NCBI RefSeq assembly: GCF_022348085.1 | Contig: NZ_JAKRFN010000035.1 | Span: forward strand, 1-42,154 | Direction: 5' to 3' | DNA: 42,154 nucleotides | Source: Mycobacterium sp. PSTR-4-N | GTDB taxonomy: Bacteria > Actinomycetota > Actinomycetes > Mycobacteriales > Mycobacteriaceae | Part shown: positions 15,718 to 23,404 of the stretch, in pieces | Position numbering within the stretch: position 1 is the stretch's first letter | Layout: every line of letters starts with the position of its first letter | Notes under the pieces: model-generated | Seen by the model: only the letters and a program-made list of their open reading frames with translations | What the model was told of the DNA's origin: nothing | Databases searched by the model: none | Translations under genes and position numbers: made by a program

Positions 15718-17112
15718 TCACGGTGAGCTTAAGTCTTGTCCTGTCTGCTCGTCCTCTGCAATGCCGCGCTCGGCGGCAACCGCTGCGCGGCTTGGCAATT
15801 GAACATCCTGTACCAGCAGATAGGTCTCCGTGTAGCGCGCGGCGATGCGCGTACCCGCGAAGTCGGAGGGGATGACGTCGCCGACGCTCTGGCGCCAGTC
15901 GTTGAGCAGCAGTGCCAGCTCGGTGCCGACGGCCTCCGCCTCGTCCGTCGGATGTGCGACGAGCAGATTGTGGGATTCTCCTGGATCGGCTGCGAGGTCG
16001 TACAGCTCGCGCTGCGGCCGTGGTGAATCGATCAGCGGTTGGACGGCCCGACCCGGTGCACTGTCGGCGATGTCCCATGGCAGGTCCAAAAGTGCTCGCG
16101 ATGCGTAGTTTTCGATATAGCTGAAGCGCTTGGTCCGGACGGCGCGGATCGGATCGAAGGAGTCGTGGTACGTCTTCGTCGTGTAGACCGCGGTGCGCAC
16201 GGGATGGGGGTGCTGTCTGTTCGTCACCAGATGTGGTGCGTGCGAACATCCTTCGACCTCGGGTGGGATACCGACATCGAGGAGCTCCAGCACCGTGGGC
16301 AGCAGGTCGACCCCGCTGAACAACTCGTCATAGACTCGCGGCGGCAGGTTCGCGTCCCGGGGCGGACGCATGATCAGCGCGATGCCGGTCCCGGCGCCGT
16401 ACAGGGTGGACTTCGCGCGGGGCAGAGCCGGTCCGTGATCGGTGACGAACACCACCCACGTGGTCCGGTCGAGACCGGTTGCGGTGAGGGCGTCCAGGAG
16501 TCGGCCGACAGCTGCATCGGCGACCGCGATGGAACCGTAGAAATCCGCCAGATCCTGACGCACCGCTGCGGTGTCGGGCAGGTACTCCGGAACCGTCACC
16601 GAACTCGGATCGGCGGGGTCATAGCGATCGTGGGGGTAGGGCCGGTGGGTCTCGAAGAACCCCGTGGTGAGCAGGAACGGCTCGTCCGGCGGATCGGCCA
16701 GCCATTCGATCGCCTTCTCCACGACGTACTCGCAGTACGAGTTCGACACGTCGAACTCGTCGAATCCGAGCCGCGACGGGAACGATGTCTCATGCTGCAT
16801 ACCGAAAAGCGCGCTGCAGTAACCACTTTCGGACAGAATCTGCGGCAGGGTGCGCACCCCCGGCCGGTACTCCCAGCCGTGGTGGGCCAGCCCGACCAAA
16901 CCGTTGCTCTGCGGATACCTGCCGGTGAACAGCGAACCCCGCGAGGGTGAGCACAGCGGGGCGGTGGCGTAGGCGTCGGTGAACAGGATCCCGTCGCGGG
17001 CCAGCGCGTCGAGGCACGGGCTGGACACATCCGAGTGCCCGTAACTGCCGAGATACCGGCCCAGATCATGCCAGTGCACGAGCAGAACGTTGTCCCGCCG
17101 GCCTTCACTCAC
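15718..17112 (-). CDS. Sulfatase (formylglycine-dependent, Rv0296c-like)
   Basis: A 464-aa type I sulfatase. The signature CSPSRGSLFTGR (C54 to R65) contains the cysteine that becomes formylglycine. Other motifs are LVHWHDLGRYLGSYGH at the N-terminus (metal ligands), FETHRPYPHD and VVFVTDHGPALPRAKS. The HWHDLG start resembles N-sulfoglucosamine-type and related sulfatases. There is no signal peptide, so it is probably cytosolic. GTG at 17112 has AGAGG about 10 nt upstream and gives the length of M. tuberculosis Rv0296c (465 aa, from memory). It lies directly upstream of stf0 on the same strand, with a palindrome in the 51-nt gap. The substrate is unknown; it may hydrolyse a sulfated product or recover sulfate. 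Confidence 0.9.
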   Translation of the reverse strand: MSEGRRDNVLLVHWHDLGRYLGSYGHSDVSSPCLDALARDGILFTDAYATAPLCSPSRGSLFTGRYPQSNGLVGLAHHGWEYRPGVRTLPQILSESGYCSALFGMQHETSFPSRLGFDEFDVSNSYCEYVVEKAIEWLADPPDEPFLLTTGFFETHRPYPHDRYDPADPSSVTVPEYLPDTAAVRQDLADFYGSIAVADAAVGRLLDALTATGLDRTTWVVFVTDHGPALPRAKSTLYGAGTGIALIMRPPRDANLPPRVYDELFSGVDLLPTVLELLDVGIPPEVEGCSHAPHLVTNRQHPHPVRTAVYTTKTYHDSFDPIRAVRTKRFSYIENYASRALLDLPWDIADSAPGRAVQPLIDSPRPQRELYDLAADPGESHNLLVAHPTDEAEAVGTELALLLNDWRQSVGDVIPSDFAGTRIAARYTETYLLVQDVQLPSRAAVAAERGIAEDEQTGQDLSSP

Positions 17113-17196
17113 AACTGCATCCTCTCGAGATCCGCTCCCACGCGCCGTCCGCGCCAACGGTAACGACAAAACCCCGAGAACGAGATGGCCACGCGG

Positions 17197-17202
17197 TAGC
17201 GT
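17197..17202 (+). promoter_or_regulatory. -10 hexamer for the small secreted protein
   Basis: TAGCGT fits TAnnnT, 25 nt before the ATG at 17228, leaving a leader of about 20 nt that contains the ribosome site GGTGAGGGGAG. No clear -35 was seen. Confidence 0.3.
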
Positions 17203-17227
17203 CGGGAGGCGGTGAGGGGAGACGTCC

Positions 17228-17527
17228 ATGAGAGCGACGATCGTTGCGGTGACGACCGGACTTCTGAGCGCGTCGTTGTCGTGTCTGGGAGTGGCGACGT
17301 CTGCGCCGGCCAGTGCCGGCTGCATCTACGGCGGCGGATACATCAGCAAGTGCGACGAACCCCTCCAGCCGGACGGTAGCTGGCAGCGATGCGTCGGGAT
17401 CGCCTCGGTGGTGCCCAGCGGCTTCGGCACGCATCTGGTCCCGGTGAAGCAGTGCGCGGTCATGGGCCCCGGTCGCCCCGGTGGAGACCCGGCGTTCAAC
17501 GACCCGCCGATGCACATCGACGGCTGA
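17228..17527 (+). CDS. Small secreted protein, CDGP-domain-like
   Basis: A 99-aa protein with a Sec signal peptide (h-region about residues 5-25; likely cleavage after APASA, about residue 30). The mature part of about 69 aa begins GCIYGGGYISKCDEPLQPDG and continues WQRCVG. It has four cysteines, so two disulfides are likely. It resembles the small secreted mycobacterial 'CDGP' proteins, here with CDEP in that position. Function unknown. It is divergent from the sulfatase and ends 3 nt from a convergent gene. Confidence 0.72.
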   Translation: MRATIVAVTTGLLSASLSCLGVATSAPASAGCIYGGGYISKCDEPLQPDGSWQRCVGIASVVPSGFGTHLVPVKQCAVMGPGRPGGDPAFNDPPMHIDG

Positions 17528-17530
17528 GGG

Positions 17531-18013
17531 CTACGGGTCGTACGGCACGCCGACCGCCCGGAACACGAACTCCGGCGGCACGTCGTAGGCCAGTGACCGG
17601 CGGGGCAACCGCGCCAGCACGTCGGCGGGCAGGTCTTCCTTGTAGTGCAGCGACAGCTCACCCGAGCAACGCGCATCGACCGCGGCCACGTCGACATCGA
17701 GGGTCAATCCGTGTTCGTCGAAGGTCGCGGTGACCGCGCCGGTCTGCGGCGCGTCCCAGCGCAGATCCATCGTGCGTCCGGCCAGCTTGGGGACCGACGA
17801 CAGAGTTGCCAGCGCCCTCTGCTCGGTCAACACCAACGACCCGACGTAGCTGGCGATGCTGCCCGCCGAACGCAGGCCGGGCACGGCACCCCGGAACCGC
17901 CGCGTCACCGCCACGTACTCGGCGATGAACACGATCCCCTCGGCCTCGACCTCGGTGCGCAGCTCCCGCGGAAGCTTGCCGATGCGAAGCAACTTGCGCA
18001 GGAACACGGCCAT
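17531..18013 (-). CDS. Conserved hypothetical protein
   Basis: A 160-aa protein I do not recognise. It begins with a basic segment, MAVFLRKLLRIGKLPRELR, and then looks like a mixed alpha/beta soluble domain with several beta strands in its second half (DLRWDAPQTGAVTATFDEHG and after). There is no signal peptide or TM helix. A TACCGT hexamer lies 6 nt before the ATG (18025-18020), which supports this start and a leaderless mRNA. It is convergent with the small secreted gene and divergent from the PAP2 gene, so it is probably a single-gene unit. Confidence 0.68.
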   Translation of the reverse strand: MAVFLRKLLRIGKLPRELRTEVEAEGIVFIAEYVAVTRRFRGAVPGLRSAGSIASYVGSLVLTEQRALATLSSVPKLAGRTMDLRWDAPQTGAVTATFDEHGLTLDVDVAAVDARCSGELSLHYKEDLPADVLARLPRRSLAYDVPPEFVFRAVGVPYDP

Positions 18014-18019
18014 GCACGC

Positions 18020-18025
18020 ACGGTA
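18020..18025 (-). promoter_or_regulatory. -10 hexamer of the 160-aa hypothetical gene
   Basis: TACCGT on the minus strand, with 6 nt before the ATG at 18013. This is the same spacing as at several other genes of the window. Confidence 0.38.
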
Positions 18026-18065
18026 GCTCAGTGGATATCCGGCGACGCGTGGTACTTGTGGTCGG

Positions 18066-18737
18066 ATGGACGTGCGCAGAGGGCTGCTGGCCGGATCGGC
18101 CGTGGTCGCGCTCGGTGTCTTCGTCGCGATGCTGCTCGGATACCGCCTCGGCTGGGCACCGCTGACGCGCGTCGACGACGCCGCACTGGACGCCACCTTG
18201 CGGATCGGCGAACGGCACCCCGGCTGGGTCACGTTCTGGGACGTGTATTGCACACTGCTCGGTCCGACGGCCTTCCGTCTGGTGACCCTGGTGGTGATCG
18301 CCATCGCCTTCGCGCGTCGACGGCTGACGGTCGCCGTGTTCCTGATCGTCAGCGTCGAGCTGTCCGGCCTGGTCATCGAGGTCGCCAAGAGGCTGGTCGA
18401 CCGGCCACGACCATCCACCGCGCTGGTGCACGCCGCATCGTCGTCGTTCCCGTCCGGGCACGCGTTGGGTGTCATGGTCGCAGTGATCGCGCTGCTCACG
18501 GTGTCGCTACCGCTCGTGCCCGCCGCTCGACGGCCGTGGTTGATCGCGGTCGGGGTCGCGGTGGTCGTCTCGATCGGGGTGGGCCGCGTAGTCCTCAACG
18601 TGCACCATCCGTCCGACGTGATCGCCGGGTGGGCGCTCGGCTACGCCTATGTGGTGTTCTGCCTACTGGTGGCGGGGCCGGTGCGCCCTGTCAGGGAGCC
18701 GGTCGAAATACCGGAAGTGAGCGGTACCGCACGCTGA
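18066..18737 (+). CDS. PAP2-family membrane phosphatase
   Basis: A 223-aa integral membrane protein with about five to six TM helices. The three PAP2 phosphatase motifs are present: KRLVDRPRP, SSFPSGHA and RVVLNVHHPSDVIAGW. The family removes phosphate from lipid phosphates such as phosphatidic acid or polyprenyl diphosphates on the outer membrane face. The C-terminal 47 nt overlap the 3' end of the opposite gene, which itself begins with a PAP2 domain. ATG at 18066 has no clear ribosome site. Confidence 0.88.
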   Translation: MDVRRGLLAGSAVVALGVFVAMLLGYRLGWAPLTRVDDAALDATLRIGERHPGWVTFWDVYCTLLGPTAFRLVTLVVIAIAFARRRLTVAVFLIVSVELSGLVIEVAKRLVDRPRPSTALVHAASSSFPSGHALGVMVAVIALLTVSLPLVPAARRPWLIAVGVAVVVSIGVGRVVLNVHHPSDVIAGWALGYAYVVFCLLVAGPVRPVREPVEIPEVSGTAR

Positions 18738-20193
18738 AGCTGGCCTTGGTCACCTCGGTGCCGACCTCCCCGTCGAGCGCGAGCACCGTCGGTCCGTCGA
18801 CGGACTCGAAAGCGAACTCGGGCACCCGGAGTTCGCGGTAGAGCGGGCTGCGCGTCAGGCGTCCGAACAACAGCGCGACGAGGATTCGCCACTTCGCGAG
18901 CGGCCGGCCCGTCTCCAGGATGCGGATGTCGATGAGCCCGTCGTCCATCCGTGTCCGCCGCGCCGGCGCGAAACCGGACGGCAGGTAGATCGAATTGCCG
19001 AGGAAGAACAGCGACGTCTGCAACGTCTGGTTGTCGTACCGGATGCGCACGGGCTGGTCGCGGCGCAGTGTGTGGAACATGGCGTAGATACCGGCCAGCG
19101 GTTTGCCGATCTTGTGCTCCAACTTCTCACGTGTGCGGACGAACTGCGGGTAGGCCCCGATGCTCGCGGTGTTCACCACCATCTGCTTCTCGTTGAGGCA
19201 CACCACGTCCACGCAGGACACGCGCCCGTCCTGGATGGCAGACACAGTCTTGGCCGTGGTGTCGCAGCCGATGTCTTTGGCGAAGTGGTTGAACGTGCCC
19301 GCCGGGAGTACCGCCAGCGGTACTCCCTCCTCCAGCGCGATGCTCGCCGCCACCGCCACCGTGCCGTCCCCACCGCCGACGGCGAGTACCTCCGCACGCT
19401 GCGCGGCCGACCGGAACACCGCGGGCACATCGTCGTCTTCACCCAGTTCGACGATCTCCGCCTCCGGCAGCGCCTCGCGCACCTCGTCGAGCACCCGGGC
19501 CCCCGTACCGCTGCCCGACGCCGGGTTCACCACCACGGTCACCCCCGCGCCGCGCGGCCGGACCGGGGCGTCGACCGTCAGAGGCGCCGCCCCGGGCAGC
19601 CGCTCCTCCACGATCGGCGGCACCACGCGGGCCCCCAGCACGGCGATCCCCGCGCCGAGACCCAGTCCCGCCAGCACGTCACCGGGGTAGTGCGCACCGA
19701 CCGCGATCCGCGACATACCGACCATCCCGGCGAGCAGTGCCAGCCCCAGGCCCACCGGCGCGTTCTCCAGACCGACTCCCACCGCGAACGCCGCGGCGCT
19801 GGCCGAATGCCCCGACGGAAGGGAGTTCGACGTCGGCGCCCGCCGCATCTGACGGGCCAGCGGCACCGACAACCGGTTCGGCCGGTCCCGTCGCCACACC
19901 CGCTTGGCACCTTGATTCGTGACCAGGCTCGTCACCCCCAGGGTCAGCACACCGCGCATCGCACCGCGTTTGACCGAGGGATTGCCGAATGCGGCCAGGC
20001 CGGCAGCGATCGCGAACCACAGCTTGGAATGGTCGGCCGCCCTGGTCAGCCGCGGCATGACCGCATCGATGAGGGGGCTGGGCGACTCCGCGATCGCCTC
20101 GAACACCTCGCGGTCGAGAGTGCCCAGCCCCTTGCCGATCTGGCTGATTCCTCGGTGTCGCGGACGCCGCAGACGCGCGGGCAGAAGATCCAT
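18691..20193 (-). CDS. Fusion of PAP2 phosphatase and diacylglycerol/sphingoid lipid kinase
   Basis: A 500-aa two-domain protein. Residues about 1-205 are a PAP2 phosphatase with membrane segments and motifs KRVWRRDRPNRL, SLPSGHSAS and SRIAVGAHYPGDVLAG. Residues about 215-500 are a DagK/LCB5-type lipid kinase with VVVNPASGSG, the ATP-site GGGDGT (about 273-278) and LPAGTFNHFAKD. Kinase and phosphatase on one chain suggest lipid phosphate turnover at the membrane; the net direction cannot be told. ATG at 20193 is preceded by TACGTT at 6 nt, so a leaderless start is likely. A frame continues upstream but is antisense to the L,D-transpeptidase gene. Confidence 0.88.
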   Translation of the reverse strand: MDLLPARLRRPRHRGISQIGKGLGTLDREVFEAIAESPSPLIDAVMPRLTRAADHSKLWFAIAAGLAAFGNPSVKRGAMRGVLTLGVTSLVTNQGAKRVWRRDRPNRLSVPLARQMRRAPTSNSLPSGHSASAAAFAVGVGLENAPVGLGLALLAGMVGMSRIAVGAHYPGDVLAGLGLGAGIAVLGARVVPPIVEERLPGAAPLTVDAPVRPRGAGVTVVVNPASGSGTGARVLDEVREALPEAEIVELGEDDDVPAVFRSAAQRAEVLAVGGGDGTVAVAASIALEEGVPLAVLPAGTFNHFAKDIGCDTTAKTVSAIQDGRVSCVDVVCLNEKQMVVNTASIGAYPQFVRTREKLEHKIGKPLAGIYAMFHTLRRDQPVRIRYDNQTLQTSLFFLGNSIYLPSGFAPARRTRMDDGLIDIRILETGRPLAKWRILVALLFGRLTRSPLYRELRVPEFAFESVDGPTVLALDGEVGTEVTKASFSVRYRSLPVFRPAP

Positions 20194-20199
20194 CACGCC

Positions 20200-20205
20200 A
20201 ACGTA
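20200..20205 (-). promoter_or_regulatory. -10 hexamer of the PAP2-lipid kinase gene
   Basis: TACGTT on the minus strand fits TAnnnT and ends 6 nt before the ATG at 20193, so a leaderless mRNA is likely. Confidence 0.4.
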
Positions 20206-20301
20206 GCCGAGAGACCCCAACCGCAAACCTCGCGTACTGCGACCCGATCGTGTCCGAATCTTGACCGCGAATGCAGCGTCGGGCGGCCACGATCGAAGCC
20301 C

Positions 20302-20979
20302 ATGCGCCGACTGCTCACCATGCTGTGCGCGGCGACCCTCCTCGCCGGCACGGCACCCGCCACCGCTCGCGCCGCGCTGAATCCGTGGTTCTCCGCGTCG
20401 GTGGGGCGGGCCACCCAGGTGCTCGCGGTGACCGGCACCGGTGGCTCCGACGCCACCCTCGACGTCTGGCAGCGCACCGCCACCGGGTGGCAACCAGTCG
20501 CCGGAGGTGTCGGCGTTCCCGCCAAGATCGGCGCGAAAGGTATGTCGCCCAACCACTTCGACGGATCGATGATGACCCCCGAGGGGATCTACACCCTCGA
20601 CTTCTCGTTCGGCACCCAACCCGACCCCGGTGGCGGCCTGCGCTACATCAGGGTCGGGCCCAACCACTGGTGGGACGGGGACATGAAGAGCCCCACCTAC
20701 AACACCATGCAGGTGTGCGACAAGCAGAACTGCCGCTTCGACACCGCGCCGAGCTCGGGCACCGAGAACCTCGCCATTCCGCAGTACGCCCACGCCATCG
20801 TGATGGGCGTCAACAAGGAGCGGATCCCCGGTAAAGGCGGGGCGTTCTTCGTACACAGCACCGACGGCGGAGCGACGGCCGGCTGTGTGGCGATCGACGA
20901 TGCGACGCTGGTCAAGATCATGCGGTGGCTGCGTCCCGGCGCCATGATCGCCGTCACCTCTGCCGCGTCTACTGTTTGA
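20302..20979 (+). CDS. Secreted YkuD-type L,D-transpeptidase family protein
   Basis: A 225-aa exported protein. Signal peptide: MRRLLTMLCAATLLAG then PATARA, likely cut near residue 24-25. The catalytic region is VHSTDGGATAGCVAID, with H185 and C195, the short YkuD-family form seen in actinobacteria rather than the SHGC form of classical Ldt enzymes. The expected role is in peptidoglycan, either cross-linking or hydrolysis. Unlike LdtMt proteins it has no Ig-like domains. It diverges from the PAP2-kinase fusion (108-nt gap) and overlaps the 3' end of the NTF2-like gene by 11 nt. Confidence 0.82.
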   Translation: MRRLLTMLCAATLLAGTAPATARAALNPWFSASVGRATQVLAVTGTGGSDATLDVWQRTATGWQPVAGGVGVPAKIGAKGMSPNHFDGSMMTPEGIYTLDFSFGTQPDPGGGLRYIRVGPNHWWDGDMKSPTYNTMQVCDKQNCRFDTAPSSGTENLAIPQYAHAIVMGVNKERIPGKGGAFFVHSTDGGATAGCVAIDDATLVKIMRWLRPGAMIAVTSAASTV

Positions 20980-21427
20980 CGGCTCGCCCGGCCTTGACCT
21001 TGAATCCCAGCGTTTCCACCGACATCGAGGCGTCGTAGGTGCGGTCGTACCCGGTCTCGCTGATCTTCCAGCCGGAGTCGGTGCGGCGATAGCGGTCGTG
21101 GTAGAAACCCGCGCCGATCAGCATGAAGTTGAACGCGGGCGCGATGACCCGGTCCTGCAGATACCAGGTGGCGGTCGCCTCGTCACCGTCGATGGTGATC
21201 TCGGGATGGGTGACGCGGTGCTCGGTGATGATGTCCGGGCCCAGCGAGTTCCGCATGAACTCGACCAGCTCGTCGCGGTTGGCGAAGTGGTGTTCCTCGC
21301 CGACCGACTCGCCGTAGTGACCGATCACGTCCTCGGTGAGGGTGTCGGCGAACTCGTCCCAGTGCTTGGTGTCGAGCGTGCGCAGGTAGCGGTATTTGAC
21401 CGTCTTGATCTCGTCGATGTCACCCAT
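20969..21427 (-). CDS. SnoaL/NTF2-like nuclear transport factor 2 fold protein
   Basis: A 152-aa protein with the pattern of SnoaL_4-type domains: an N-terminal helix (IKTVKYRYLRTLDTKHWDEF), the cavity region VIGHYG, then strands ending in DRYRRTDSGWKISETGYDR. Such proteins are often small dehydratases, isomerases or ring-hydroxylating dioxygenase beta-subunit relatives; several mycobacterial ones are orphan. The start ATG at 21427 is chosen because upstream sequence in frame is not family-like. It is divergent from the Hsp70-like gene (79 nt). Confidence 0.78.
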   Translation of the reverse strand: MGDIDEIKTVKYRYLRTLDTKHWDEFADTLTEDVIGHYGESVGEEHHFANRDELVEFMRNSLGPDIITEHRVTHPEITIDGDEATATWYLQDRVIAPAFNFMLIGAGFYHDRYRRTDSGWKISETGYDRTYDASMSVETLGFKVKAGRAVKQ

Positions 21428-21506
21428 GGCGTCATTGCAGCACAGTTCGGCGCGGCAGAGTGTCTGATGGGCCGCAGCGGCACCGACGATTAAGGTGTGG
21501 CCCGTC

Positions 21507-23339
21507 ATGAGCGATGCGTTGGGGTTGTCCGTCGGTGCCACCAATCTGGTGGCGGCCGGGGTGGGGCGGCCGCCGGTGCTGCGCCGCTCCGCGCTGACGG
21601 TGTACGGCCACACCGCGCCGGATGTGGGCCTGCCCCCGGGGCGTGGCGACGGGGTGACGCTGAGCGGCTTCGTCGAGCGCGTCGGTGACCCGGTTCCGCT
21701 GGTCGGCGACGACGGAACGCGCTACTTGGCCGATCAGCTCGTCGTCGAGGCACTGGAAGCCATCGCCGCGCTGGCCGGCTCCGCCTCCCCGACCGACGTG
21801 GCGATCGCGGTGCCGGCGTATTGGGGGCCGGCGCAGGTCGACGCACTGCGCGCCGCGCTGACCGCCAGCGGGCCGCTGGCACCCGGCGGCCCGCCGCCGC
21901 GGCTGGTCCCGGACGCGGTGGCTGCGCTGACGGCGATGGTGGCCGACCCCGGCCTGGAACGCCGCGGCGTGCTTGCTGTCGTCGACATCGGCGGCAGCGG
22001 GACCAGTATCAGCCTCGCCGCGGCCGGCTCGTTGGAGCTGATCGGTCGCACCGAACGGTTCGCCGAGTTCGCCGGGGACCAGATCGACCAGGCGCTGCTC
22101 ACCCACGTCCTCGAGCGGGTGCCTCACAGCGGCGAGGACACCGGCGCCACCGCCGCGGTCGGTTCGCTCGCGCGGCTGCGGGAACAGTGCCGCGCCGCGA
22201 AGGAAACGCTCTCGGCGCAGACCGAGGCCAGCATCGATGTCGACGTCCCGGGCTATCGCGGCGCCATCGTCGTCACGCGCGCCGATCTCGAGTCGCTGCT
22301 GGCCCGCCCGCTCGAGGATGCGGTCGAGGCGCTGCGAGACACGCTGCAGCGCAACAACAGCGCCGCATCCAGCGTCTCGGCGATCGTGTTGGTCGGAGGC
22401 GGGTCGGCCATTCCGGCTGTGCGCCAGCGTTTTTCCGCCCACTTCGGCCGGGTGCTGTGGTCCCCGCGGCCGGCGCTGGATGCGGCCGCCGGTGCGGCAC
22501 TGTTCGCGGCTTTCGGCGGCGCCGCCGAGACCGCAACGCGCGCAGCGCCTGCCGCTGCCCCTCCCGTCGGAATCGACGCCGGGGCCGACGCTGGGACCGA
22601 CTCCACGTATGCGCTCGCGTGGTCGCAGGACGATGCGTCCGCCGACGACGTGGTGCCCTATGCCGGCGAGGACACCTACGTCGTCGACGACTACGACGAC
22701 AGTGCCACCGGGAGGGCCCAACGGCCGAACCCGTATCGCCTCGATGATGCGCAGGACCAGCGCGTCGCCGCCGAGGCCACCGGGTGGCGGCGGCTGCCGC
22801 TGTCCCTGCTCGGTGTGGTCGCGGCCATCGCTCTGGTGGCCGTCGGCGGCGTCGCGATCGCCCTGACCAGTGTGCAAGGTTCGGACCCCGACAAGCCGAA
22901 GCCCGGGACCGCGCCGTTGAGCAGGGAGCTGACCCCGACGAACCCGGCCGGGCAGACGATCACAGTGCCGGGGCAACCTGCCGCGCCGCCCACCAGCGCG
23001 GCGCCGCCGCCGGCCCCGGTGGTCACGACCACGGCACCGGCGCCGAGTACCACGGTGCCGACGACGACCACCACGACAACCACCACGACCACGACGACCA
23101 CGACGACCACGACGACGACGACAACGACCACGACGACCACCACGCCGTCGACGACCACGACCACCACGACGACGGTGCCGACCACGACCACGACCGTCCC
23201 CACCACCACGGTCCCCACCACCACCGCACCGACGACGACGCGACCGCCGACGACCACGCAAGCGGTGACGACGACGAGCTACCTCACCGTGCCGTTCGTG
23301 CCGGTGCCTATTCCGATACAGGTTCCCGCGCAGCCCTGA
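21507..23339 (+). CDS. Membrane-anchored Hsp70-fold protein with threonine-rich extracellular tail
   Basis: A 610-aa protein in four parts. (1) An actin/Hsp70 ATPase-like domain, about 1-345: phosphate-1 region GLSVGATN (6-13), phosphate-2 VVDIGGSGT with D160, and the adenosine motif IVLVGGGSAIP. The usual GIDLGTTN is changed, with S8 in place of the first Asp. (2) A linker, about 346-430. (3) One TM helix, about 432-456. (4) An outer tail to 610 with 28 consecutive Thr and further Thr/Pro repeats. There is no Hsp70 substrate-binding domain. An AAGGTG ribosome site, or a TAAGGT -10 about 10 nt upstream, fits the ATG at 21507. The tail is a likely target for protein O-mannosylation. Role unknown. 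Confidence 0.82.
   Translation: MSDALGLSVGATNLVAAGVGRPPVLRRSALTVYGHTAPDVGLPPGRGDGVTLSGFVERVGDPVPLVGDDGTRYLADQLVVEALEAIAALAGSASPTDVAIAVPAYWGPAQVDALRAALTASGPLAPGGPPPRLVPDAVAALTAMVADPGLERRGVLAVVDIGGSGTSISLAAAGSLELIGRTERFAEFAGDQIDQALLTHVLERVPHSGEDTGATAAVGSLARLREQCRAAKETLSAQTEASIDVDVPGYRGAIVVTRADLESLLARPLEDAVEALRDTLQRNNSAASSVSAIVLVGGGSAIPAVRQRFSAHFGRVLWSPRPALDAAAGAALFAAFGGAAETATRAAPAAAPPVGIDAGADAGTDSTYALAWSQDDASADDVVPYAGEDTYVVDDYDDSATGRAQRPNPYRLDDAQDQRVAAEATGWRRLPLSLLGVVAAIALVAVGGVAIALTSVQGSDPDKPKPGTAPLSRELTPTNPAGQTITVPGQPAAPPTSAAPPPAPVVTTTAPAPSTTVPTTTTTTTTTTTTTTTTTTTTTTTTTTTTPSTTTTTTTTVPTTTTTVPTTTVPTTTAPTTTRPPTTTQAVTTTSYLTVPFVPVPIPIQVPAQP
23061..23276 (+). repeat. Threonine-codon low-complexity tract
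   Basis: ACN codon repeat within the Hsp70-like gene. Bases 23061-23144 encode 28 Thr in a row, and the rest alternates Thr runs with VP, AP and RPP up to about 23276. Mixed ACC/ACG/ACA codons make it an imperfect repeat, open to slippage. The opposite strand reads as poly-Val and is not a gene. Confidence 0.9.
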
Positions 23340-23404
23340 GCACGCAGATATAGGGGTTTCCCCGATTGGCTGCGGCCCGCGCGTCGGCTTAGCTTGACCA
23401 CGAT

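Noticed and set aside
18022..18035. GGTAGCTCAGTGG looks like the D-arm of a tRNA.
   Set aside because: No anticodon arm, T-loop (GTTCGAATC) or acceptor pairing follows within 60 nt, and the site contains the -10 of a gene. Chance match.
22691..23257. Minus-strand frame encoding long runs of valine.
   Set aside because: It is the complement of the threonine tract in the Hsp70-like gene; no start signal or recognisable domain.
23061..23276. Repeats that might be taken for a CRISPR or minisatellite array.
   Set aside because: No regular repeat-spacer structure; the unit is a codon-level threonine repeat in frame with a gene.
23353..23363. GGGG-TTT-CCCC as a terminator after the Hsp70-like gene.
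   Set aside because: Only a 4-bp stem with a 3-nt loop and no T tract; the much stronger hairpin at 23405 does the job.
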